DNA from: Anaerolineae bacterium
Lineage (GTDB): Bacteria; Chloroflexota; Anaerolineae; Anaerolineales; E44-bin32
DNA: 56,211 bases
Assembly: GCA_030605795.1 (NCBI GenBank)
Contig: JAUWHR010000092.1
Location: 1-56,211, forward strand
Direction: 5' to 3'
The notes under the pieces are model-generated. The model made no database searches. It was not told where the DNA came from and saw only the letters and a program-made list of their open reading frames with translations. The position numbers were made by a program, and so were the translations under genes. Shown here one piece after another: positions 43,726 to 53,442 of this stretch. How positions within the stretch are numbered: position 1 is the stretch's first letter; every line of letters begins with the position of its first letter.

Positions 43726-46074
43726 TTATGGCAGAGGCAAACCACCCTTAGCCTGGACCATCATATAAGCAGCCCAAGCCCGGTCAAGTTCATCCTCAGG
43801 GCAGAATCGAAGTGGATCATCATGGCATGCCGGGAGAATCCCTTCATTGTAGGCTGCCTCTACCCAACCTGCATACCAAGCTCCCAGATAAACATCGTCA
43901 AAGATACCCGTAGGATCAGGTGGTTCATAATCAACGTTATTCTTGATGCGAAGGAAAAAAACACTTCCTTCAGCACGGGTATGCTGGCTAAGAGGGCAGT
44001 ATATAAGCGGATCTGTCCCACAACCAGCGGTATAGCCATCCGTCCATAAACTTTCAATCCAACCATAACCCCAATAACTCTTGAAAACGTCGACAAATGT
44101 AGGTGTGTCTGGCGGAGAGTAGGGTGGATCGGGGATGGCGCCATATTCGCCGCGCAGGACGAAGACCGAGCTTTCGGCGCGGTTTATTATACTATCTGGG
44201 CAAAATAGTCGCGGCTCGGCAGAGCAACCAACCACGTAGCCACCATTGTATAGAGCAACAATGTAGTCATAAGCCCAATGTCCAGGGGGCACATCTCCGA
44301 AGACATCGGTTGGTGTGACTGTCGGGGTATCCGTTGGCGTGGATGTGCCGATGGGAGTCGCAGTAGGCGTCGAAGTCGATGTTGACGTAGATGTCGGCGT
44401 GGCGGTTGAAGTAGATGTAGGCGTCGAAGTCGATGTTGGCGTAGATGTCGGCGTAGATGTTGATGTGGCTGTCGAAGTCGATGTAGACGTAGATGTCGGA
44501 GTGGAGGTATCGGTTGGAGTGAGCGTCTCAGTTGGCGTAAGCGTATCAGTGGGTGTCGCCGTCGCGGTCGAAGTCGAGGTTGCCGTAGGTGTCGAAGTCG
44601 AGGTTGACGTAGATGTCGGAGTTGGTGTGCTGTCATCCAGCGCGGCAACCGCAGCGTCTACTTGAATGCGCGGCATGTCGGTAACGATTCCATCTGGGGA
44701 GGTTCGTGTATCATCAACCAGCACACCCGTATCCCGTAAGGCAGCCAGCACCTGATCCACAGAAGCGGCCGGGGCTTTCGACTTGAGCACCGCCCAAGCG
44801 CCGGCAACGTGAGGCGCTGCCATCGATGTTCCGCCCCAAGCCCCATAGCTCCCACCCGGAACTGATGAATTTATGGAAAATCCTGGGGCCAGTAGAGAAA
44901 TAAATGATGCTATATTCGAAAAGTACGAAACATCATCGACTTCTGGGGAATAATCGTTGGTTGACCCCACGCTTACCGCCGAAGAGATACACGCCGGCGC
45001 GCCAATCGCGTCGCGATAGTAACTGTTGCCGGAGGCAATTACTGTAGCTATCCCGACCGATCGGAGATTATCGATAGAAGGTTTTCGATAAAACACTTCA
45101 ACATTGTCACAGTCGGAAAAGTATTGCCCTCCGCCAAGGCTCATGTTCGCCGAGGCGATATTAAAACTTGCGCTTTGTTCGTACACCCACTCCAGGGCAG
45201 CTATTTGGTCTGAGACGAAGCTCAAAACACAGGGGCTGTTCCCAACTCCACAATATAAATCATTATTGAACCTGGAGAAAACCTGAACGGCGATGATGTT
45301 TGCATCCTTAGCGACTCCCGAAAAGCTCCCACCATTCCCGGCCGCAATGCCTGCCACGTGGGTGCCGTGGTCACAACCATCATTCTCCAAGGGACAATTG
45401 ACACCAGCTCCGGGACCAATTTGCTGCTCAGAGGCATCAGGGCACACCGTAGTTGAAGGGTAAGATGGATTGTTACTAGAAAAGCAGGCTTCTGAGACTA
45501 TTTTGCCGGTTAAGAACTCATGACCTCCATCAACGCCGGTATCGAGGATAGCAACCACCTGACCTGACCCAGTATATCCCGATGCCCAGGCCTGATCCGC
45601 ACCGATCAAGGGTATACTTTGCGCTAGTGTAGGTGGCTCAGGTACGTCTTCTTGAATGCGAGCTACATTTGGGTTAGCAGCCAGATCGGCTAAACCATCC
45701 GGGTCTACACTTACAAGCATAATAGGAACATACTTGAACTTCCGGAGGACATTGGCATTGAAGGATTCTAGCCGTTTAGCAACTGCAGCCTGCGCTATAG
45801 CAATCCCGTTTCGCTGCCCCTGGACCGAGGCGGGAGCCTGTAGTAATCCCTCCGGCTTAAACGTTACTTTCAAGCCGATTATCACCCGCACGCCGCCCTC
45901 CTGCTGAGCCTTCGGCAGGAGCGCCTGATAAGAATCATACTTGGCTTGGATGTCTTCGGCGGAAAGACGAGCAGGATCACTCCATCCCAATTGAGCTTGA
46001 CCCGCGGCTGGTATTAAACCAAGGCTCAAGAAGAAAAGGGGGATCAAGAATATACTGAGGGTACGTAAACGCAC
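43726..46074 (-). CDS. Secreted subtilisin-like S8 protease with SLH tail
   Basis: This is a 782-residue exported serine protease. GTG 46074 has AAGGA six bases upstream. A signal peptide (residues 1-26, ending AAGQAQ), an inhibitor-like pro-region (about 55-145, [11 protein letters not shown]) and the catalytic domain follow: Asp in [13 protein letters not shown] (about 176), His in [14 protein letters not shown] (about 238), Ser in [17 protein letters not shown] (about 415). Residues about 487-588 are a Thr/Ser/Pro linker. The last ~190 residues are the same three SLH-like repeats as in the two plus-strand proteins. It could process surface proteins or nutrients at the cell wall. Confidence 0.9.
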   Translation of the reverse strand: MRLRTLSIFLIPLFFLSLGLIPAAGQAQLGWSDPARLSAEDIQAKYDSYQALLPKAQQEGGVRVIIGLKVTFKPEGLLQAPASVQGQRNGIAIAQAAVAKRLESFNANVLRKFKYVPIMLVSVDPDGLADLAANPNVARIQEDVPEPPTLAQSIPLIGADQAWASGYTGSGQVVAILDTGVDGGHEFLTGKIVSEACFSSNNPSYPSTTVCPDASEQQIGPGAGVNCPLENDGCDHGTHVAGIAAGNGGSFSGVAKDANIIAVQVFSRFNNDLYCGVGNSPCVLSFVSDQIAALEWVYEQSASFNIASANMSLGGGQYFSDCDNVEVFYRKPSIDNLRSVGIATVIASGNSYYRDAIGAPACISSAVSVGSTNDYSPEVDDVSYFSNIASFISLLAPGFSINSSVPGGSYGAWGGTSMAAPHVAGAWAVLKSKAPAASVDQVLAALRDTGVLVDDTRTSPDGIVTDMPRIQVDAAVAALDDSTPTPTSTSTSTSTPTATSTSTATATPTDTLTPTETLTPTDTSTPTSTSTSTSTATSTSTPTSTPTSTSTPTSTSTATPTSTSTSTSTPTATPIGTSTPTDTPTVTPTDVFGDVPPGHWAYDYIVALYNGGYVVGCSAEPRLFCPDSIINRAESSVFVLRGEYGAIPDPPYSPPDTPTFVDVFKSYWGYGWIESLWTDGYTAGCGTDPLIYCPLSQHTRAEGSVFFLRIKNNVDYEPPDPTGIFDDVYLGAWYAGWVEAAYNEGILPACHDDPLRFCPEDELDRAWAAYMMVQAKGGLPLP

Positions 46075-46333
46075 ATTGATTCCTTATAACCTTCGTTGCC
46101 CTCGCGGTGAAAGCCCGTCTTAAATATCAGAAGACCGATTCGCATCGCGATCACTCTAATTCTACTCCGTATTGGCTCTGCAACCCTCTAGTTGATTAGT
46201 GCTAGTCGTCTATCATGTGCACGGATCTGATTACTTCTTAACTCCGTACTTATCCTCCACTTCTTTTACGAAACCTTGGCCGATATCTCATTGCAGCATC
46301 CTCTATGAACGCAAAGAATCTTCACCATGGAAG
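46075..46333. other. 258-bp spacer before the giant glycosyltransferase
   Basis: No ORF or clear terminator is seen. The giant gene and the S8 gene lie on the same strand, so this stretch should hold the end of one transcript and the promoter of the S8 gene. Confidence 0.3.
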
Positions 46334-49300
46334 TTAGAATGTCCATTCAATGATTTTTTCCATGCGTACTTGCCATGAATTACTTTTCAGGAAGGCATCA
46401 AGTTTCTCCTCATTGATCTGAAGCTCGCGCGCCTTGTTTATAAATGCTACAAACTCATCATGGCTAGATGCTCTGAAGATGAAAGGAATATCTGCCAATG
46501 GCATCAAGGATGGCGCAACCACAGGCAGACCCATGGCCAGATATTCATATACTTTGAGCGGACTTGTAGCTTGCGAGATTTGATCAACCTTCCAAGGGAC
46601 AATGCCGACATCTGAATGTATAAGATATGCCGGAAGATCAACCTGAGCCTTTAATCCAAGAAAATGCACATTAGGCAAATCCAATGGGCATTTATCTCGA
46701 TAATCACCAATGATGACAATTTTAGCTTCTGGGTAAGCCTTTGCGACTCGTCCTAAAAGTGACCAGTCAAACCAATCCCCCCACAGTGCGCCAACATAAA
46801 TAAATATTGGATTCCCCTTAGGTAAATCCTTGGGACGCTCGTAACTTTGACGTCGATTAAAAAGGTGTAAATCAACCGCATTTGGAATTAGGCGTGCTTC
46901 TCTACCACGTACATGACCAAGCTTATTCACCAACTTCGGTGCAGTCGCTATCAGTAGATCGCTTTGATCGATGATTTTCCTTTCAATCGTTTTCGAATAC
47001 CATCTCCCCCCAAGAGAGGTTTCCCAATCATCAATCAAGTCATAGACAATCTTTCCACCCGCCCTTTTTATAGATTTGATGAGAGGTTGGAACTCCCTTA
47101 ATGGGAATTCAGCAATCGCAAGTATCGGTTTATGTTTAAGTAACTCCCCATATTCCCATTGAAAAGCTTTCCAATCAAAATCCGATACATGGACATGGAG
47201 TAAACGCGGGTGCCAATTCTTGATCTGCAGATCAATACTCTCTTGTTTGGCAAATTTATAGATAAAAACCACAAGGTTGTCACGACGCAGCAACTCTTTA
47301 GCAAGTTGAGCAGCCCTCGCACCGCCACCGGTGTCATCGATCGGGATGCCCGATAGAATAAATGCAATCCCCGTTGCTCCTGTGTGGCGCCTCGCGGTCA
47401 CGACTGGTCGCCTGGCGACACCGCGGAAGAATCCGATCGATCGAGCCAACTGACCGAGAATCCTGATTCCCAGGTTTGTTTCCCATCCAATCAGGGTAAC
47501 AAGGATGAGCGTGATCATTCCAAATAGCAGAAATGCGGTCACGATCAATTTGACAGCTACTAAAGGAGAAACCAAAATAAATACACTCAAGGCTGCAGCT
47601 ATACAAAGCATAGCGGAAACGATACCGGTTAGTCCCAATACAAGCGAACGACGCCAATAATGTTCAGCATATAGGTTGCTTTCTCCATCCCCAGCACTCC
47701 AAGAAGCAAGTTTATTCCATAATGATTTTAGTGTATCTGGAGCATGCCACACTACTACAGCTTCAGGGACAAATGCCCAATGACGACAATTCCGCTTGAG
47801 CTTTAAAGCAAAGTATGTGTCGTCACCTGTTAAAGTAAGCCACTCCGGATAGTTACCTGCTGCTCCCCATACAGACTTGAGAAAAGCCATCGACCGAGCT
47901 GATGGTAAAAATTTTTGCGGATCGATGTCAGCCAATTTAGGGATGATTTCGTTTCTAGCTCTCTCACTAAACCAGGACGACGTCTTTGCTTCAAACCAAC
48001 CAGCTACGACTTCTGTATTGTGATCTATCTCAAAAGGACGAATTATATTCGCCAAGTAATCAGTGGTTAAATCACTGCCGAAATCAGCGATCGCAATCAC
48101 CTCATTTTTTGCCAGCCGAATCCCCTTGTTTCTTCCTTGAGCTATATTCGCTCCTTTTTCCACGACAACTTTGGCGTTTAATGAACTTTGTTCTGCGAAT
48201 GCCTTGAGTATCTCGTGGGTACCGTCGGTCGACCCAGCATCAATAATAATTACTTCATCAGGTTGCCGTGTCTGGTTCTCCAGAGTTCTCAACCATGCTT
48301 CAGCAGTGTCAATTTCGTTCAAAACGGTTGAGACAAGGGAAACACGTACCTTCTGCTTGATAATTCCTGAAAGGGGCCGACGTTGCTTATAGCTCGTAAA
48401 GAGATCGTCTCGATCTGTATAAAGGATAACTTGTGAGTTGTCTTCGATGGTAATACGAGATGCATGTAACGAAAATAGCAATGCTCTCAACGGCATGGGT
48501 AAGAAGATACGCGCTCGTCTACGGAACGACCCAGCTACTCCATAGATAAGATTCGATATGCGACTAGTTAATCCTCTCAATAAACCTGATCCGATGTGGA
48601 GCCACTTTGTATGTTCCCTGATGAGCCATACAATTCTCCAAGCGTGATTAAGCCACTTCCATCCTCGTGAAGATTTTATCCTAGCAATATCAACAAGAGC
48701 CTGTGAAAGATCCACCTTAGTTTGCGATAGTATTTCGCTTACCCGATATAGCTCTTCTTTAAACTTTTCCACTCTTTTTGAAACATCAAAAAGGTTTTGA
48801 TTTGCTTTTGCTTCTTGCTCCTTAGCAGCATGGAAATTCTCAACCAACTTCTGAATTACACTACCGTGCCTTTCAACTTTAAACTTACTCATACTTGGGA
48901 TTGAGATGTAGATACCCTTCGTACTAGATACTTCATCTAAGCGTTGAATTACTCGCCTTACACGTGCATCCCAAGTATTGAGACTTGATACACGCTGTAA
49001 ATGTGTAATTACATTACTATCATTACAGTACTCAAATGCTTTTTCAATTAGGTTCAAGAACGCCTTACAATCATTCGCAATAAATACTGCCTTATAACCT
49101 TCGCACTCAGGTATCGCTGTGGCAACTACCGGCTTTCCACAAGCCATGTATTCGTAAAGTTTTATGGGTGAGGTCGATAGCGTGATATTGTTTATCTTGA
49201 ATGGAATTATTGCTATGTCAAATAGCCATAAGAATTTAATTAATTCATCATACGGTTTCATTCCGAACCAATGGACATTCGGCTCATCCAAAATCCTGCT

Positions 49301-51472
49301 ATTCTTCAGACTACCATCATAATCCACGCCAATTAACACTAATTCACAATCGCGTCTTTCCATGGCAATTCTTCGTATCAAATTATAGTCAAGCCATTCA
49401 GCCAAAGCTCCAGAATATCCAATTACTGGATGTCCTGTTTCGAGAATAGAGAGCCACTCGGAAGGAATCTCTTTTTGAAGTAGCACTTTTGCCTGCTGAA
49501 TACGTTCATAATCAACTGCATTCGGAATTAGCATGGCATCATGACGATGTTTAGTTACATCCTTCATTAGCTTCCGTGCTGAAGTCAACACAATCTCTGA
49601 AGACCGTAAAAGAAATCTATGGTCATCCTCCGTTCCCATCGAGATCTCCAAAGCATCACAATAATCGTAAATTACAGTGGGGTTCTTAAAGTAATTAACA
49701 AAATCCCTGTGACGAGAGGTCCCTATGTAGATAATCGGATTTACTACACTTTGGAATGTATTTAAAGGAACATTACATAAGTATAAGTGTTGCTCCACAT
49801 ATTCAAATCCATGGACATTATCTGTACTGGCGTTTCCTGTACAGAAGAAGAATAGATAATCTTGTTTCGCGAATGATCGAGCAATTTGGTGGGGACGCTG
49901 GAACATATATCCCCAATCAATAGTTGGGGGGTATATTACAATACCCTTGGACTTAGCATTTTGATCAACAATACTTATAAACTCATTGAAATATTGCTCA
50001 TTAGATGAGTCTTTATCTATCAACAAGTTTCGATCTCCGAACAAACCTCTTGGTACAATATTCGATTTTCTTAAATTCTTATAATTAATTTCAGCAAGGT
50101 AATCATTAGCACGTTCTTGGATTGTAGTTACCGTGGAAGTTATCGATTCGCCTTTGCCATCAAACCCATCTATTAAAGCCGCTCGTTCACCTTCAAGTCC
50201 ATTAATTGACCACAGGAAATACGACGGTTTCGACTTATTTCTCGATGAAATATTAAGTAATTCAACAGCGAATTGCGCATTTAGGTGAGCAGCTTCGACT
50301 AAACCATTAATGACCGAATCAGGAACTCGCATTGCTTCATAATCACTTCTTAGTACTCGTATTAATAGATCAGCTAGAGTTTCCCCTTTCAACCCTTTAA
50401 GGTCAAGCACGTGCTCTTCCCTGTCCAACTCTCTCATAAGGCCTTCCACTTTTGGATCATAGGATAGAGCAACTGAAGGAACACGGCTCTTCAACGCAAA
50501 TATTAATGAGTGGAGACGCATACCTAGCAGGATGTCACAGTTCGCAACAAGTCCAGCAATTTCGGTAGGACTATATTCATTCTGCAGAATTGCTGTCTTC
50601 CTGGAATACCTCATATGTGTTGTCACTAAGTGGGCGACGGAGATGTCGTTGGGCTTGAGTACATCACCTATTTGAAATGGAATAAAAACAACAGTGCCTC
50701 CCACCTCGTACAGAAACCTATCTAAAGCAAAGGCGACCTCATTTATCCACTCCTCATTTGCTACATCAAAATCCCAAGTCCTTAGTGCCACACCCAATAA
50801 TGGGTGCATGTTTTCCATCACGATTTCATTTTCAAGTATGTATTGAATTTGATCATTCTCAGCTGGCTGGATCGCGAACGCCGGATCCGCAGTTATATAT
50901 ACTTTATTTGCGGGAACACCTAAAGCCATAAGTATCTTTTTCGAAAGATCATCACGTACAGTAGAAACATGAGCTTGCTCAAAGACAGTCCATGTCATGA
51001 TCTTTCCCTCGATTGTAATAAGTGGACCTACTCCTACAGCGTAAAGCATAATTGGTTTATTAAGAGCGTGGGCAATTATTGGTACAAAGATTATTGATTC
51101 GAATCCCACTTCACTTGGATGAAACACCCTCTCAAGATCAACACCCATGTAGTCGTGGAACAAACCTCCCCCTCCAAGAATCACAATATCACTCCTATGA
51201 ATAGCTTTTACGATTTCTACGCAATCTAGCCAATTGATTGCCTCGACTGAGTATCGACTCTCGGTTTGCCTAGGATTAAACGAAATGACACTGAATACTC
51301 CATTAGGGATCAGATCTCGTAAGTCTTCAAGAATAACTTCTAAGATTGCTTCATCACCTGTATTACCAAATCCGTAATATCCTGCAATTAGTACCCAATG
51401 TGACATTAATTCTTTAACCTCATATCTTGTTAAGATTGGCCATTGAATACAACTTAAGAGTTTTCCTCTCAT
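46334..51472 (-). CDS. Giant fusion: CsaB-like pyruvyltransferase + three glycosyltransferase modules
   Basis: This is a 1712-residue protein. Module 1 (about 25-400) is a polysaccharide pyruvyltransferase of the CsaB/WcaK family: IAGYYGFGNTGDEAILEVIL, VILGGGGLFHD, CDILLGMRLHSLIFALKS. Module 2 (about 505-815) is a GT-B glycosyltransferase with GYMFQRPHQIARSF and SPIKLYEYMACGKPVVAT. A coiled coil follows (about 870-935). Module 3 (about 1040-1260) is GT2 with VSLVSTVLNEIDTAEAWL, DAGSTDGTHEI and WLTLTGDDTYFA, then two or three membrane helices (about 1275-1335). Module 4 (about 1370-1712) is GT4 with SPLKVYEYLAMGLPVVAP. ATG 51472 overlaps the upstream stop (TAATG); ATG 51406 (SHWVLIAGYYG) is an alternative. 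The gene is visibly AT-richer than its neighbours, suggesting transfer. No stop or frameshift breaks it. Confidence 0.85.
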   Translation of the reverse strand: MRGKLLSCIQWPILTRYEVKELMSHWVLIAGYYGFGNTGDEAILEVILEDLRDLIPNGVFSVISFNPRQTESRYSVEAINWLDCVEIVKAIHRSDIVILGGGGLFHDYMGVDLERVFHPSEVGFESIIFVPIIAHALNKPIMLYAVGVGPLITIEGKIMTWTVFEQAHVSTVRDDLSKKILMALGVPANKVYITADPAFAIQPAENDQIQYILENEIVMENMHPLLGVALRTWDFDVANEEWINEVAFALDRFLYEVGGTVVFIPFQIGDVLKPNDISVAHLVTTHMRYSRKTAILQNEYSPTEIAGLVANCDILLGMRLHSLIFALKSRVPSVALSYDPKVEGLMRELDREEHVLDLKGLKGETLADLLIRVLRSDYEAMRVPDSVINGLVEAAHLNAQFAVELLNISSRNKSKPSYFLWSINGLEGERAALIDGFDGKGESITSTVTTIQERANDYLAEINYKNLRKSNIVPRGLFGDRNLLIDKDSSNEQYFNEFISIVDQNAKSKGIVIYPPTIDWGYMFQRPHQIARSFAKQDYLFFFCTGNASTDNVHGFEYVEQHLYLCNVPLNTFQSVVNPIIYIGTSRHRDFVNYFKNPTVIYDYCDALEISMGTEDDHRFLLRSSEIVLTSARKLMKDVTKHRHDAMLIPNAVDYERIQQAKVLLQKEIPSEWLSILETGHPVIGYSGALAEWLDYNLIRRIAMERRDCELVLIGVDYDGSLKNSRILDEPNVHWFGMKPYDELIKFLWLFDIAIIPFKINNITLSTSPIKLYEYMACGKPVVATAIPECEGYKAVFIANDCKAFLNLIEKAFEYCNDSNVITHLQRVSSLNTWDARVRRVIQRLDEVSSTKGIYISIPSMSKFKVERHGSVIQKLVENFHAAKEQEAKANQNLFDVSKRVEKFKEELYRVSEILSQTKVDLSQALVDIARIKSSRGWKWLNHAWRIVWLIREHTKWLHIGSGLLRGLTSRISNLIYGVAGSFRRRARIFLPMPLRALLFSLHASRITIEDNSQVILYTDRDDLFTSYKQRRPLSGIIKQKVRVSLVSTVLNEIDTAEAWLRTLENQTRQPDEVIIIDAGSTDGTHEILKAFAEQSSLNAKVVVEKGANIAQGRNKGIRLAKNEVIAIADFGSDLTTDYLANIIRPFEIDHNTEVVAGWFEAKTSSWFSERARNEIIPKLADIDPQKFLPSARSMAFLKSVWGAAGNYPEWLTLTGDDTYFALKLKRNCRHWAFVPEAVVVWHAPDTLKSLWNKLASWSAGDGESNLYAEHYWRRSLVLGLTGIVSAMLCIAAALSVFILVSPLVAVKLIVTAFLLFGMITLILVTLIGWETNLGIRILGQLARSIGFFRGVARRPVVTARRHTGATGIAFILSGIPIDDTGGGARAAQLAKELLRRDNLVVFIYKFAKQESIDLQIKNWHPRLLHVHVSDFDWKAFQWEYGELLKHKPILAIAEFPLREFQPLIKSIKRAGGKIVYDLIDDWETSLGGRWYSKTIERKIIDQSDLLIATAPKLVNKLGHVRGREARLIPNAVDLHLFNRRQSYERPKDLPKGNPIFIYVGALWGDWFDWSLLGRVAKAYPEAKIVIIGDYRDKCPLDLPNVHFLGLKAQVDLPAYLIHSDVGIVPWKVDQISQATSPLKVYEYLAMGLPVVAPSLMPLADIPFIFRASSHDEFVAFINKARELQINEEKLDAFLKSNSWQVRMEKIIEWTF

Positions 51473-52647
51473 TACATCAGTTTAGTACTTTGCTTGTACA
51501 AACCACATTCGATGCAATGAAATCCATCCGCTAATCGAAGAAATATACCACCACAATTTGAGCAAAGCTCGAATTTGTCACTATGTGCAATATGGCCCCT
51601 CTGCAAGCTGCGTTCGAACCACCAATTCCAATGCCCTGCCCATGTACTGGCCATGGTATCCGAATCCCAGATAGATTTTCGCGCGTGGTACCCAAGTTCC
51701 TGCATTGTAAAAGGATCCTGTGAAAGCTTTTGGATAAGCATTGCTACCCGTTTTCTTACACTATCGGAACAATGGTTGCCTCTAATAATGAAGCCATCTT
51801 TGCCATCTCTAATTAATTCCTCAAACGCACCAACTGGACTAGCCATGACTACACAACCTGCACGCATTGACTCGATGGTTGTCATCCCAAAGGGTTCTTC
51901 CCTGGACTGTAGGCAGATTGAATAACTGCACTGCATCAATTCCCGGGCCAATTCGCGCTGCCCAACCAGCCCTTTATAGATCAAACCCTCCGCTTCAGGG
52001 AAACCTGTATCTGGTTGTCCCCATAGCCCCGGTCCACCAAAGACAAGCAGATGAAAACGAGGATTCATAGCTCGGAGCCGTTTCAGCACAGCAATAGCTG
52101 TGTCCAACCCTTTAGACGGATGTGAGAAATATACCAGCCGGAAGGGGTCCCGAACCGGATTTTGATCCTCTGCCCGGGAAAACAACTCCTCTTCATAAGC
52201 GTTGTAGACGACGAAAATCCGATCTTGGGGAATCCCCCAATCTGAATGGGCGACACCGGCCACAAAATTGCTTACCGCGTACAAGTAGTCCCATCCCACC
52301 TTTTCAAGTCCCGTCGGCTTGATCGTGCCGTGAGCCCAGACCAGCCGCAGGCGCACATTAGTTTCCAAGTCCAGGAGGGGCATCAAATCCATCGCTCCAC
52401 CGGAGGTGTTAGCGATGAGTACATCCCCTTCCATTCTTCGGGTTTGTCCAAGAGGAATATATTCCACGCCGTCGATCCGTTCCCGCCGAGGGCAATTGAC
52501 CACCATCACAACCTCATGACCGGCTTTGCTAAGCGCTTTCGCCATGCGAACTCGCGCAGTTATCCCTCCTCCGACGCCGGTTCGATAGGGAGTATTGCCA
52601 TCATACTCAATGTGCTTATCGGGACAATAGAAGACCACTCGATACAT
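51472..52647 (-). CDS. GT4 glycosyltransferase with C-terminal zinc ribbon
   Basis: This is a GT-B fold glycosyltransferase of 391 residues. The N-terminal domain starts RVVFYCPDKHIEYDGNTPYR with GVGGGITARVRMAKALSKAGHEV. The C-terminal NDP-sugar domain has FRLVYFSHPSKGLDTAIAVL and the EX7E motif in REEPFGMTTIESMRAGCVVM (about residues 258-277). After the fold ends (~350) the tail has CSNCGG…FHCIECG, a CX2C-X13-CX2C zinc-ribbon pattern unusual for this family. ATG 52647 has AGGTT about seven bases upstream; its stop overlaps the giant gene. It is third in the exporter operon. Confidence 0.85.
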   Translation of the reverse strand: MYRVVFYCPDKHIEYDGNTPYRTGVGGGITARVRMAKALSKAGHEVVMVVNCPRRERIDGVEYIPLGQTRRMEGDVLIANTSGGAMDLMPLLDLETNVRLRLVWAHGTIKPTGLEKVGWDYLYAVSNFVAGVAHSDWGIPQDRIFVVYNAYEEELFSRAEDQNPVRDPFRLVYFSHPSKGLDTAIAVLKRLRAMNPRFHLLVFGGPGLWGQPDTGFPEAEGLIYKGLVGQRELARELMQCSYSICLQSREEPFGMTTIESMRAGCVVMASPVGAFEELIRDGKDGFIIRGNHCSDSVRKRVAMLIQKLSQDPFTMQELGYHARKSIWDSDTMASTWAGHWNWWFERSLQRGHIAHSDKFELCSNCGGIFLRLADGFHCIECGLYKQSTKLM

Positions 52648-52671
52648 AAAATAACCTGACTTCTGTAAAAT

Positions 52672-53442
52672 TCACCCTTTAATATATTGATCCACTACAT
52701 GCCTGGCTGGTCCAATATCCATGACCCTGCCTTCAGAGAGCCACACCGCACGATTACAAATTTCCTTCGCATTCTCCAATGCGTGGGTGACGAAAAGGAT
52801 CGTCGCCCCCCGCTCCCGGAAAGCGTCCATTCGCTCCAAGCATTTCTCCTGAAAATGCACGTCGCCAACGGCAAGGACTTCGTCGACGAGCAAGATATCA
52901 GCCAGGCGACAGGTGGCGACGGCGAAACCAAGCCGGGCGGTCATACCGGTGGAAAAAGTCCGCAGAGGCGCGTCGACGAAGTCCCACAAATCCGCGAAAT
53001 CAACAATGCTCTCGAAGCGCTGGTCCACTTCACGCCGGCTCATACCCAGCAAAGTGCCGAAAAGGTACACATTCTCGCGCCCGGTCAACTCAGGATGGAA
53101 CCCTGCCCCCAGATCCAGCAATGGAGCCACCCTTCCCCGAACCACCACCCTGCCCTCGGTAGGATGCAGCAGCCCGGCGACGACCTTGAGCAGGGTGCTT
53201 TTCCCGGCGCCATTGTGACCGATGATTCCAAAAACCTCCCCCCGTTGAACGTCCAGACTAACTTCCCTCAAAGCCCAGAAGTCTATGTGCTCAAGCCGCC
53301 GCTGAGCCCAGCGGATGGCTAATTCCTTGATTCCCGAGACCTTCTCCCGTGGCACACGGTATCTCACCGAGAGCCCCTCGATTTGAATCGACGGCTTCAA
53401 GTCGCTTTCATTGAAAGCTGGGGGTCGCGCTGCATCAGACAT
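52672..53442 (-). CDS. Polysaccharide ABC exporter ATPase (Wzt/TagH-like)
   Basis: This ATPase of an ABC-2-type glycan exporter has Walker A GHNGAGKST (about residue 71), the family's LLDLGAGFHPELTGRENVYL (about 102-121), signature TFSTGMTARLGF and Walker B ILLVDEVLAVGD. The 256-residue length and absence of a C-terminal carbohydrate-binding domain place it with short Wzt/TagH-like proteins. The start is ATG 53442, overlapping the permease stop by eight bases; a longer frame upstream would sit inside the permease gene. It pairs with the next gene and is followed by the GT4 gene 24 bases later. Confidence 0.9.
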   Translation of the reverse strand: MSDAARPPAFNESDLKPSIQIEGLSVRYRVPREKVSGIKELAIRWAQRRLEHIDFWALREVSLDVQRGEVFGIIGHNGAGKSTLLKVVAGLLHPTEGRVVVRGRVAPLLDLGAGFHPELTGRENVYLFGTLLGMSRREVDQRFESIVDFADLWDFVDAPLRTFSTGMTARLGFAVATCRLADILLVDEVLAVGDVHFQEKCLERMDAFRERGATILFVTHALENAKEICNRAVWLSEGRVMDIGPARHVVDQYIKG

